DNA of 10,680 bases from CAYUIG01 sp964444685. Lineage in GTDB: Bacteria; Gemmatimonadota; Gemmatimonadetes; Longimicrobiales; RSA9. The translations under genes were made by a program, and so were the position numbers. The stretch spans positions 1-10,680 of the forward strand of contig CAYUIG010000077.1 of the NCBI GenBank assembly GCA_964444685.1. Reading direction: 5' to 3'. Position 1 is the first letter of the stretch. Each line of letters starts with the position of its first letter. Shown here in pieces: positions 1-6,059 of the stretch. Under the pieces are notes generated by a model. It did not search any database, was not told the DNA's origin, and saw only the letters and a program-made list of their open reading frames with translations.

Positions 1-101
1 TCGATCGACACCCCTTCACGGGCAAGGCGGCGGACCGTTGCCCGGCCGACGCCCGATGCGCCCGTCACGACGGCTATCTGCGGGCTGCTCGAGCGCTTCA
101 G
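1..101 (-). CDS. Short-chain dehydrogenase/reductase (SDR), N-terminal fragment
   Basis: Reading the minus strand from 101 down to the window edge gives about 33 codons of an SDR N-terminus. After a short polar lead comes the first beta strand and the dinucleotide-binding turn IAVVTGASGVGRATVRRLAR. This is the TGxxxGxG Rossmann motif of NAD(P)(H)-dependent oxidoreductases. There is no in-frame ATG upstream for at least 30 codons. The only GTG (in 'AVVTG') lies inside the first beta strand and would remove part of it. The best start is therefore a CTG at 101-99 that overlaps the upstream hydrolase stop as CTGA, giving MKRSSSPQIAVVTGAS. The gene is truncated by the window edge, so substrate and subfamily (classical or extended) cannot be told. 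It is probably co-transcribed with, and translationally coupled to, the hydrolase gene. The family call is solid; the start is inferred. Confidence 0.8.
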   Translation of the reverse strand, partial: MKRSSSPQIAVVTGASGVGRATVRRLAREGVSI

Positions 102-1246
102 TTCTCGTTCAGCCAGCGTTGGAGGAACGGCCCCGTCGTGGCCAGCGACGTTTCGTGATCTCCCGCGAAGCCGAGAAAGGACAGACGCTCCGGCTGGCCG
201 CTTCGTTCATAGACCACGCGCAGCTCGGCGGCCAGCTCCTTCGAGGCCGCGTAGCGTGGATCCCCCTCGCCGACCTCTATGCCGAGCGGACGCGGATGGA
301 TCAGCACGAGGAAGTTGCCGTCGTCGAAGAATTCCGGCATGCCCGGCAGCGCATTGATCGCGTGCTCCGGACGGAGCTGCCGGTCGAACCACCAGGCGGC
401 CCTGTCGGTGACGAAGCCGGATATGACCACGGCGCGAGGGCGCGGGTCGAGCGCGGCGAGACGGAGCGCCCGCTCGCCGCCCGCGGAGATGCCGTAGAGG
501 CCCACCCGCGCGGAATCGACCTCCGGCAGAGACACGAGGTGGTCGAGCACGGCTTCGACCTGCCACTGCTCGAGGGCATGGAGCGTACCGCCCGAATTCA
601 ATGCGCGCAGGTGCAGTTCTGCCTTGAGCGACGGATCGTTCGCGGGGAGCAGCGGCGCGAGCACCACGAAGCCGCTCCGTGCGAGCCCCGCGACGATGCC
701 GTGGTGATAGTCCTCGTCCGAAACCAGCCCCTCCGCCGTGGCCTCGTTCCCGGGCAGGAAGAGCACGGCGGGTCCCGCCCCGTCGGCGTCGCGCGGCCGG
801 GCGAGGACCGACCAGATGGCCGTGCCGGGTGGCACATCCATCAGAATGAGGGAGACCTCGATCGAGTCCGTCTCGAACCAGGGATGGACTCTTGCGGCAG
901 GGTCGATGGACGGTCCCGACCAGGGAGGCAGGAGCGAGCGAAGGCGTTCCCGCAGTGAGTCGAGGCTGCCGGCGGAGGCGAGGGCCGCTCGCCACGCGGC
1001 ATGAGCCCGGGCGGTCGAGTCCAGCCGCTCCGCAAGGAACTGGTTCAGCTCCGCGTAGGAGGCTGTGTCGTCATAGGCGACAGGGAGGTCGGGCAGCGAG
1101 TCGGCCGCGGGGGCGGAAGGAGCCTCGCGCACGAAAAACACGTCGCGCACGCGCCCCACGAGGTGGGAGCGTCCCGCGAGGTAGCCTCCGCCGAGGAGTA
1201 GGAGGGCAGCCGCAACGGACGCTGCCCGGCGCCCTGAATCAGCCAT
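98..1246 (-). CDS. Membrane-anchored alpha/beta hydrolase (acetyl-xylan-esterase/dienelactone-hydrolase-like)
   Basis: This 382-aa serine hydrolase has a short basic start and then a hydrophobic segment at residues 9-24. That fits a signal anchor or uncleaved signal peptide, so the enzyme probably acts outside the cytoplasm. A helical, Asp/Ala-rich linker region (about 55-105) precedes the alpha/beta-hydrolase core from about 125. The nucleophile elbow is GISAG (Ser254) in 'VGLYGISAGGERAL', and the candidate catalytic His is His364 in 'GFAGDHETS'. The acid is probably Glu324 or Asp329 in 'GIEVGEGDP'. The layout resembles the large esterases related to acetyl xylan esterase (Abhydrolase_7 type), but the ester substrate cannot be read from sequence. 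The start at 1246 has a GAGGT ribosome-binding site 3-5 bases upstream and places the anchor at the N-terminus. The SDR gene follows with a 4-bp overlap, suggesting a two-gene operon. The fold is certain; the substrate is unknown. Confidence 0.87.
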   Translation of the reverse strand: MADSGRRAASVAAALLLLGGGYLAGRSHLVGRVRDVFFVREAPSAPAADSLPDLPVAYDDTASYAELNQFLAERLDSTARAHAAWRAALASAGSLDSLRERLRSLLPPWSGPSIDPAARVHPWFETDSIEVSLILMDVPPGTAIWSVLARPRDADGAGPAVLFLPGNEATAEGLVSDEDYHHGIVAGLARSGFVVLAPLLPANDPSLKAELHLRALNSGGTLHALEQWQVEAVLDHLVSLPEVDSARVGLYGISAGGERALRLAALDPRPRAVVISGFVTDRAAWWFDRQLRPEHAINALPGMPEFFDDGNFLVLIHPRPLGIEVGEGDPRYAASKELAAELRVVYERSGQPERLSFLGFAGDHETSLATTGPFLQRWLNEN

Positions 1247-1283
1247 GGGACCTCACGCTGGTCACAACGTACTGCCTTGCCGC

Positions 1284-1311
1284 TTGACGGGCACGCCTGC
1301 CGCGGTTCATT
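1284..1311 (+). promoter_or_regulatory. Possible sigma70-type promoter for the sulfatase-superfamily gene
   Basis: TTGACG (1284-1289) matches the -35 consensus at five of six positions. It is followed after 16 bp by TTCATT (1306-1311), a weak -10. It lies in the divergent region between the hydrolase and the sulfatase-like gene, about 110 bp upstream of the chosen start. The -10 match is poor and promoter consensus in this phylum is uncertain, so this is only a candidate. Confidence 0.27.
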
Positions 1312-1353
1312 GTGGATGTTCCCCGAAGTCGTACCCATCGAGGTCGCCCACTA

Positions 1354-1374
1354 AGGCCGGCCTCGGACGCGTCC
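1354..1374. promoter_or_regulatory. Two adjacent 10-bp perfect palindromes (candidate operator)
   Basis: AGGCCGGCCT (1354-1363) and GGACGCGTCC (1365-1374) are each perfect inverted repeats. They are separated by one base, so their centres lie 11 bp apart, about one helical turn. They sit between the candidate promoter and the start of the sulfatase-superfamily gene. This geometry would suit a dimeric regulator binding side by side. Short palindromes do arise by chance in GC-rich DNA, so a regulatory role is an inference. Confidence 0.28.
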
Positions 1375-1422
1375 CCGCGCGAAGTAGCGCTCGCGCCCGT
1401 GTACGCTCATCCGAGGATGGCC

Positions 1423-3228
1423 ATGACCGTTTCGCGTCCGAGCTTCCAGCCGCCGGTTCCGTTCTTCCGTCTCGCCCTCTTTTTCGGTCTGCTCACCGGC
1501 CTGGGCGAGGTGCTCCTGCTGGGCATCAAGAAGTTCGCGCTCGGCCACTTCATCAATCAGAGTCCCTGGATCATCTGGATGACGCCGGCCGCGGACGCGG
1601 GCCTGATGCTCCTGGCGGGGCTCGGGCTCTGGGCCATCGCGCGGCTGTTCCCGGGCCGGGTCCGTGTCGGACACGCGGTCTTCGTCTACGCCTTCATCGG
1701 CTTTTTCGCGCTCACGCTCATGGCCTATCAGCTCCACGACATCGCACGTGTCGTACTATCCGCCGGCCTCGCGTCGGTGGTCGTGCGCGTGGCCGTGTCG
1801 CAGCCAGGCCTGCGCGTGCTGCGCGTCATCCGCACCGGCACGGCGGCGATCGTCCTGGCCATTGGCGCTGCCAGTGCCGCGCTGTACGGCTATCGCGCCC
1901 TCGGTGAGTACCGGGCGCTCGCCGGGCTGCCCGACGCCGAGGCGGGACTGCCGAATATCCTGCTGATCGTGCTGGACACCGTGCGCGCCATCAGCACGGG
2001 CCTCGTCGGCGATGAGGGCGGTTCCGCACCGCTTCTCCAGGCGTTCGCGAAGGACGGCGTCACGTTCGAGTGGGCGTTCTCGACCGCGCCGTGGACGCTG
2101 CCCTCGCACGCGAGCATGCTCACCGGCCTGTACGCGCACGAGCACGGCGCCGACTGGGACACGCCGCTGCCGGACACCACGCTCACGCTCCAGGAGTACC
2201 TGCGCGACTTCGGCTACCTGACCGGCAGCTTCGTGGCGAACCAGTACCTGAGCCAGGAATACGGTCTGGGCGACGGCTTCATCCGCGTGGAGGACTACCG
2301 CATCTCGCCCGGCGAGCTGGTGCGCAGCACATCCATCGGCCGCAGGGTGCTTGCACCGGGCAGCCTCCTGCGTCAGGTCACGGGCTTCCATCAGCTCCTC
2401 GGCCGCAAGAGTGCGCGTGACGTGAACGATTCCTTCCTCGCCTGGCGTCGCGACCATGAAGACCGGCCGTTCTTCGTCATGCTGAACTACCTCGACGCGC
2501 ACGTGCCCTACCTCGCGCCCGAGCCGTTCCGGCTGGCGAGGGGAGACACGGCGACGCGCCGCAATCCGATGTTCCAGTGGGGTTGGGAATGGACGCGCGA
2601 TGATGTGAACGCGGAGGAGCGCGCGTACGAGGCGACGATCGGGTACCTGGACTTCGAGCTGAACCGCCTGCTCGATGCGTTGGCCGAGCGCGGCGAACTG
2701 GACAACACGATCGTCGTGATCACGTCGGATCATGGCGAGCAGTTCGGGCAGCACGGCCACATGCAGCACAGCGGCAGCCTGTATCTGAACTCGCTGCACG
2801 TGCCGCTCGTCATCCACTATCCGGGCGGAGCGCCCGCCGGCACGCGCGTGGATGATCCGGTGACACTGCGCGATCTGCCGCGCACGATCCTCGACCTCGC
2901 GGGTCTGGAGGCGGACACATTCGAGGGCCGCTCGCTTCGGCGGCACTGGGATCGCGCACTGGCTCGTGCGAACGCAGCCGAGCCGGTGCTCGCCGAAGTG
3001 ACGACCGGCATCCGCCCGCCCGAAGAGTATCCGCGCGCGCGCGGCGACATGCAGTCCGTCATCCTCGGCCGCTACCACCTGATCCGGAACGGGGACGGGA
3101 CACTCGAGCTGTACGATTTCTCCGCGGACCCGCTCGAGGAGCGCAACCTGGCAAACGATCCGAACGCACGGCCGATCCTGGAGCGCCTCCAGCGCGCGCT
3201 GCCGGGCAAGGACCGTGTGGGGCCGTAG
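1423..3228 (+). CDS. Membrane-anchored sulfatase-superfamily hydrolase/transferase with Thr nucleophile
   Basis: This 601-aa protein has an N-terminal membrane domain and a C-terminal alkaline-phosphatase/sulfatase-fold domain. Hydrophobic segments lie at about 13-34, 55-74, 84-104 and 139-157, with a weaker one near 108-123. The catalytic domain starts at 'PNILLIVLDTVRA' (about 177). Visible active-site residues are Asp185, Thr225 in 'PWTLPSHASMLTG', Asp358/His360 in 'YLDAHVPY', and Asp436-His437 in 'ITSDHGEQFGQHGHMQH'. True sulfatases carry Cys or Ser in C/S-x-P-x-R, which becomes formylglycine. Here the aligned residue is Thr and the Arg is His. The Asp-Thr-Asp-His set resembles the site of phosphoethanolamine transferases (EptA) and lipoteichoic acid synthase (LtaS), so chemistry on a phospho-group at the outer membrane face is as likely as sulfate removal. 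An in-frame ATG exists at 1312, but 1423 is preferred because GAGG (1413-1416) lies six bases upstream of it; ATG 1417 abuts that site. The stop abuts that of the convergent MFS gene. Confidence 0.92.
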   Translation: MTVSRPSFQPPVPFFRLALFFGLLTGLGEVLLLGIKKFALGHFINQSPWIIWMTPAADAGLMLLAGLGLWAIARLFPGRVRVGHAVFVYAFIGFFALTLMAYQLHDIARVVLSAGLASVVVRVAVSQPGLRVLRVIRTGTAAIVLAIGAASAALYGYRALGEYRALAGLPDAEAGLPNILLIVLDTVRAISTGLVGDEGGSAPLLQAFAKDGVTFEWAFSTAPWTLPSHASMLTGLYAHEHGADWDTPLPDTTLTLQEYLRDFGYLTGSFVANQYLSQEYGLGDGFIRVEDYRISPGELVRSTSIGRRVLAPGSLLRQVTGFHQLLGRKSARDVNDSFLAWRRDHEDRPFFVMLNYLDAHVPYLAPEPFRLARGDTATRRNPMFQWGWEWTRDDVNAEERAYEATIGYLDFELNRLLDALAERGELDNTIVVITSDHGEQFGQHGHMQHSGSLYLNSLHVPLVIHYPGGAPAGTRVDDPVTLRDLPRTILDLAGLEADTFEGRSLRRHWDRALARANAAEPVLAEVTTGIRPPEEYPRARGDMQSVILGRYHLIRNGDGTLELYDFSADPLEERNLANDPNARPILERLQRALPGKDRVGP

Positions 3229-4443
3229 CTAGCGCGCTGCGCGGAACCGCGTCATCGCCGCGATGCCGAGCACGGGACCGATCGCGAGCATGCTGAACGC
3301 GATGCCCCAGCCGTAGCGGCCGGACACGAGCACGGTCAGCCAGATCGAGAACGCGGTCAGCAGGAATCCGAGGGAGGTCTGGAGCGTCAGCGCGGTTCCC
3401 ACCGCGTGCGCGGGCGCCACTTCCGTGACCAGGGCGGAGAACTGCGCCGAATCCGCGACGATCGCAAAGCCCCACACCAGAGCCAACGCGATGAGCGGCG
3501 CGGGCGGCAGAGCGCCCAGCCACCCGATCACAAGTGAGATCGCGCCGCTCACCGCCATCGACACGATCGTCACGCGCACGCGTCCCAGCCGGTCGGCCCA
3601 CGCACCCGCGAACACGGCGCCCAGCCCGCCGGCCGCGATCGTAGCGAACGCGACGAGGCCCGCGCCGACCGCGGCGCTCGCCGTGGACGCGTCGCGTGAA
3701 ACGAAGTAGTCGTGGAAGAAGAGCGCGACGAGCGACCACATCGCATACAGCTCCCACATGTGACCGAGGTATCCGCCGATCGCGAGCCGGGTCGGACGGT
3801 GGCGGAGCACCGTACCCACGAGGCTCCACGAGAACGGCCGGCGCGCGAACGGGTGCGGCCCGGCTCGGTAGCCGAACAGCACCACCAGCGCGGCGACCAC
3901 GGCCCCCGCGGACGCGCTCAGGATCACGAAGCGGAAGTCGGCGGTGCGGAGCGCCGACACCAGGTACGGCAGCGCCTTCCCGATCGTGAGCGCGCCCACG
4001 ATGGTGCCGATCGCAAGGCCGCGGCGCTCGCGGAACCACGTCGCGATCATCTTCATCGCCGGTGGATACACACCCGCCAGGCACACCCCGGTTACGAAGC
4101 GGCACGCCAGCGCCCACTCGAAGCCGGGCACCACGAGCAGCGCCGCGTTCGCGCCGGCGGCGAGAAGTGCGGCCGTCGCAAAGTAGGGACGGTCGGGAAG
4201 GATGTCGGCGAGGTTCAGGACCGCGGCGAGGGCGGTGCCTGCCACGAAGCCGAGCTGCACGATGGTAGTCAGCCACCCGGCCTGGCCTGCGGACAACGAC
4301 CACGCCGATGCGAGCTGCGGTGCGGTGGCGCTGGCGGTGAACCAGAGGGACATGCCGAGCAGCTCGGCAACCGAAAGGAGCGCGAGCGTGCGCCATGCGG
4401 CGCGCGCAGTTGCGGTCGGAACCGGCATCTCGGTGTCGAGCAT
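3229..4443 (-). CDS. Major facilitator superfamily (MFS) transporter
   Basis: This 404-aa polytopic membrane protein has the length and roughly 12 hydrophobic segments of a standard MFS secondary transporter. The central loop falls around residues 190-220. The loop between helices 8 and 9 carries a good motif A, 'GAWADRLGRVR' (about 280-290). The equivalent 2-3 loop is degenerate ('NLADILPDRPYF'). Other recognisable stretches are 'CRFVTGVCLAGVYPPAMKM' (helices 4-5), 'GHMWELYAMW' (about 227-236) and 'ADSAQFSALVTE' (about 330-341). These recur in a subgroup usually annotated only as MFS transporter, so no substrate is assigned. The frame is open upstream to 4599. The start at 4443 gives a normal family length and puts helix 1 near residue 17; 4428 (five residues shorter) is equally possible, and neither has a strong ribosome site. 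The gene is divergent from the zinc-ribbon gene across 130 bp and convergent, with zero spacing, with the sulfatase-like gene. Confidence 0.93.
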   Translation of the reverse strand: MLDTEMPVPTATARAAWRTLALLSVAELLGMSLWFTASATAPQLASAWSLSAGQAGWLTTIVQLGFVAGTALAAVLNLADILPDRPYFATAALLAAGANAALLVVPGFEWALACRFVTGVCLAGVYPPAMKMIATWFRERRGLAIGTIVGALTIGKALPYLVSALRTADFRFVILSASAGAVVAALVVLFGYRAGPHPFARRPFSWSLVGTVLRHRPTRLAIGGYLGHMWELYAMWSLVALFFHDYFVSRDASTASAAVGAGLVAFATIAAGGLGAVFAGAWADRLGRVRVTIVSMAVSGAISLVIGWLGALPPAPLIALALVWGFAIVADSAQFSALVTEVAPAHAVGTALTLQTSLGFLLTAFSIWLTVLVSGRYGWGIAFSMLAIGPVLGIAAMTRFRAAR

Positions 4444-4554
4444 GCGCGAATCTCGGGAACGGCCCGCGCACGGGAAAGGCGGAGCCATGGAACCTTCGCG
4501 TCGGCAGGGTTTTGCGCGATGGGAACGGACCTTGCCCTTCAGGGGGGTACCAAT

Positions 4555-4569
4555 CCTTCTCGCAGGAGG
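4555..4569 (+). promoter_or_regulatory. Hairpin enclosing the Shine-Dalgarno of the zinc-ribbon gene
   Basis: CCTTCT (4555-4560) can pair with AGGAGG (4564-4569) across a CGC loop, with one T-G wobble. AGGAGG is the ribosome-binding site of the gene starting at 4574. Similar pairings occur upstream of the genes at 4943 and 8324. Whether it folds or regulates is inferred. Confidence 0.33.
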
Positions 4570-4573
4570 CGAG

Positions 4574-4858
4574 ATGTCGATGGAAAAGGTGCCTGGCAAC
4601 GCCCAGGAATTCGATATGGAGGAAGGCCTCTCCCTGGCGCTGGCGTACCTCGACGACCCGGGAGACGTCCCCTGTCCGCGCTGCGGTCCGGAGACGATGG
4701 AGGTGGTGTGCTACCTGGACGCGCGTTCCATGGAGCAGGGCCGGATCGAGCCGACACCTCCCGAGGACGATTATACGGTCATTCTGTACTGCCACGAGTG
4801 CGGCCGCGCAGCCGCGCTCGACCTCAGCCGCGACGGCGACGAGGACCCGGAGGCCTGA
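4574..4858 (+). CDS. Small acidic zinc-ribbon-like protein, function unknown
   Basis: This 94-aa soluble protein is very acidic at its C-terminus ('LDLSRDGDEDPEA'). Two Cys pairs are visible: CPRCG (Cys34, Cys37) and CHECG (Cys73, Cys76), with an extra Cys46. The paired CxxCG knuckles separated by about 35 residues predict a zinc ribbon of the rubredoxin-knuckle type. Such modules are used for protein or nucleic-acid contacts, or merely for stability. I do not recognise the family, and no catalytic motif is visible. The start at 4574 is chosen because AGGAGG (4564-4569) lies four bases upstream. ATG 4580 would have a ten-base spacing and removes only two residues. The frame is open further upstream, but that part overlaps the divergent MFS promoter region. 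The gene appears monocistronic: it ends inside a strong hairpin. Confidence 0.75.
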   Translation: MSMEKVPGNAQEFDMEEGLSLALAYLDDPGDVPCPRCGPETMEVVCYLDARSMEQGRIEPTPPEDDYTVILYCHECGRAAALDLSRDGDEDPEA

Positions 4859-4869
4859 CCTCCGGGTCC
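4843..4869 (+). terminator. Perfect 11-bp hairpin spanning the zinc-ribbon stop codon
   Basis: GGACCCGGAGG (4843-4853) is followed by the loop CCTGA (4854-4858) and its exact complement CCTCCGGGTCC (4859-4869). The TGA stop lies in the loop and the 5' arm is coding. No T-tract follows, so it would be a T-less intrinsic terminator or a 3'-end-stabilising stem. It separates the zinc-ribbon gene from the cluster starting at 4943. Confidence 0.55.
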
Positions 4870-4895
4870 CACCCCCTCCACAGACCACCGCCGCG

Positions 4896-4923
4896 TTGCG
4901 CGCGGATCCCGCCGGGGTACCTT
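4896..4923 (+). promoter_or_regulatory. Possible promoter of the SirB1-YgfZ-Nramp cluster
   Basis: TTGCGC (4896-4901) and TACCTT (4918-4923) are separated by 16 bp, about 20-45 bp upstream of the ATG at 4943. The -35 keeps TTG and the -10 keeps the TA...T frame, so the match is modest. Position is the best argument: it lies just after the hairpin that ends the previous gene. The octamer GGGGTACC covering the -10 (4914-4921) also occurs upstream of the zinc-ribbon gene (4544-4551). Confidence 0.33.
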
Positions 4924-4937
4924 CCCGGACGGGAGGT
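4919..4937 (+). promoter_or_regulatory. Hairpin enclosing the Shine-Dalgarno of the 93-aa gene
   Basis: ACCTTCC (4919-4925) can pair with GGGAGGT (4931-4937) around a five-base loop, with one T-G wobble. The 3' arm contains the GGAGG ribosome site (4932-4936) of the gene at 4943. If the adjacent TACCTT is a real -10 element, the 5' arm would not be transcribed, so the two readings compete. Confidence 0.33.
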
Positions 4938-4942
4938 GGTGC

Positions 4943-5224
4943 ATGAGCAAGTTCGCAAAAGGAAAGTCCTGGATCGAGCACCGTCTGGCCGACTCGCTCG
5001 AGGTCGGCGGCCGGGCCCACACGGTGAATCTGGTCGCGCGGAAGGGCACGGGTTTCAGCGGCTTCCGCGTGACGGTCGTCTACATCCCGCACGATGGCGG
5101 TCCCGATGTGGAGGCGGAGCTGCCGTCCGCAGCGACGACCGCCGACGTGCACCGCACGTCGCGCGAGCTGTCGGAGGACACGGGCCGCCTGGCCGAGCTG
5201 TATCGCGCGGCCGCGGAGGCGTAG
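4943..5224 (+). CDS. Conserved-looking 93-aa protein of unknown function
   Basis: I do not recognise this 93-aa soluble protein. It begins with a basic stretch (MSKFAKGKSWIEHRL). Then comes a probable beta-rich middle (about residues 18-60, 'HTVNLVARKGTGFSGFRVTVVYIPHDGG') and an alternating acidic/basic helix at the C-terminus (about 64-93). It has no Cys, no signal peptide and no membrane segment. A strong ribosome site, GGAGG (4932-4936), lies six bases from the ATG, and codon use matches the neighbours, so it is a real gene. Its TAG is separated by a single base from the GTG start of the SirB1-like gene, whose ribosome site lies inside this gene. The two are therefore expected to be co-transcribed and translationally coupled, which suggests a linked function but does not show one. 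Confidence 0.75.
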   Translation: MSKFAKGKSWIEHRLADSLEVGGRAHTVNLVARKGTGFSGFRVTVVYIPHDGGPDVEAELPSAATTADVHRTSRELSEDTGRLAELYRAAAEA

Positions 5225-5225
5225 C

Positions 5226-6059
5226 GTGGCTGCCGGACCGCCCGCGCCGACCGCACGTTCGCGGTTCGCCGAGCTCGTCACGGGCGACGACGCCGATTTC
5301 GACCTCGCCCGCGCCGCACTGCTCATCGCGGCCGAAGAATACCCGCAGCTCGTGCCCGAGCCGTATCTGCGCCGGCTCGACCTGCTCGCGGAGCGCGTGC
5401 GCGACCGCCTCGGCGACGAGGTCGCGCCGCCGCTCATGCTCCAGGAGATCGGCTACGTCCTGTTCGAGGAGGAAGGGTTCCGCGGCAACGCGGAGGCGTA
5501 CTACGACCCGCGCAACTCGTACCTGAACGACGTACTCGACCGGCGCGTCGGCATCCCCATCACGCTGAGCATCGTGTACCTCGAGGTGGGGTGGCGGCTC
5601 GGGCTGCCGCTCGAGGGCGTCAACTTCCCCGGACACTTCCTCATCCGGTATCCGGGCGAGGCGGTGCCGCTGCTCGTCGATCCGTTTCAGCTCGGCGAGA
5701 TCCGCTTCGAGGACCAGGCGCAGGAGCTGCTCGACCGCGTGTACGGCGGATCCGTGCAGCTGCGGCCCGACTATCTGCGCGCAGCGGATCGCAAGGACAT
5801 CCTGTTCCGCCTGCTGTCCAACCTGAAGGGCATCCATCAGAACGCGCGCGATGATGCACGCACGCTCGCGGCGGTCGAACGGCTGCTGCTGATCCGCCCC
5901 GATGCGGCGGAAGAGCTGCGCGACCGCGGCATGCTGCTCGCCCGCGCCGGCCGCAACGACGAAGCGATCGCCGATCTCGAGCGCTACCTCGAGAGCGCAC
6001 CGCGCGCGCCCGACGCCGCACGCGTGCGCATGCTGCTCGCGGAGCTGGAGAAGTCGTGA
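5226..6059 (+). CDS. SirB1/YchA family protein: transglutaminase-like fold plus TPR
   Basis: This 277-aa protein has the layout of the SirB1/YchA family (Transglut_core2 plus tetratricopeptide repeats). A helical N-terminus leads to the signature 'NDVLDRRVGIPITLSIVYLEV' (about 101-121). 'GVNFPGHFLIRYPG' follows (131-144, with His137), then 'LLVDPF' (Asp152). Helical TPR-like repeats with 'AEELRDRGMLLARAGRNDEA' run from about 225 to the end. In active transglutaminases a Cys-His-Asp triad is needed. The His and Asp positions are retained, but no Cys lies in the first signature, as in the family generally, so a binding rather than catalytic role is likely. The biochemical function of the family is not established. 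The GTG start at 5226 has GGAGG (5215-5219) six bases upstream, one base after the previous stop. The frame is open upstream but overlaps the previous gene. The stop overlaps the ygfZ start by four bases. Confidence 0.93.
   Translation: MAAGPPAPTARSRFAELVTGDDADFDLARAALLIAAEEYPQLVPEPYLRRLDLLAERVRDRLGDEVAPPLMLQEIGYVLFEEEGFRGNAEAYYDPRNSYLNDVLDRRVGIPITLSIVYLEVGWRLGLPLEGVNFPGHFLIRYPGEAVPLLVDPFQLGEIRFEDQAQELLDRVYGGSVQLRPDYLRAADRKDILFRLLSNLKGIHQNARDDARTLAAVERLLLIRPDAAEELRDRGMLLARAGRNDEAIADLERYLESAPRAPDAARVRMLLAELEKS

Noticed and set aside
38..958. Plus-strand open frame of 306 codons opposite the hydrolase
   Set aside because: The opposite strand has the GxSxG elbow, the catalytic His motif and a signal anchor; this frame is an Arg-rich shadow.
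1312..1422. Longer N-terminus for the sulfatase-like protein starting at 1312
   Set aside because: The extra 37 residues are Arg/Pro-rich, have no ribosome site and cover the palindromes; GAGG at 1413-1416 supports the start at 1423.
1756..3078. Minus-strand open frame of 440 codons opposite the sulfatase-superfamily domain
   Set aside because: It is a mirror frame of a gene with intact active-site motifs; its own composition (Arg/Val/Gln-rich) shows no domain.
3059..5437. Minus-strand open frame of 792 codons across the sulfatase end, MFS gene and zinc-ribbon gene
   Set aside because: The translation is Arg/Ala/Ser-rich low-complexity sequence with no family motif. It shadows the MFS gene in another frame and three better-supported genes; long spurious frames are expected at this GC content.
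3712..5526. Plus-strand open frame of 604 codons opposite the MFS gene
   Set aside because: It is Arg/His/Glu-rich with no recognisable domain, is antisense to a clear transporter, and runs through the zinc-ribbon and 93-aa genes in another frame.
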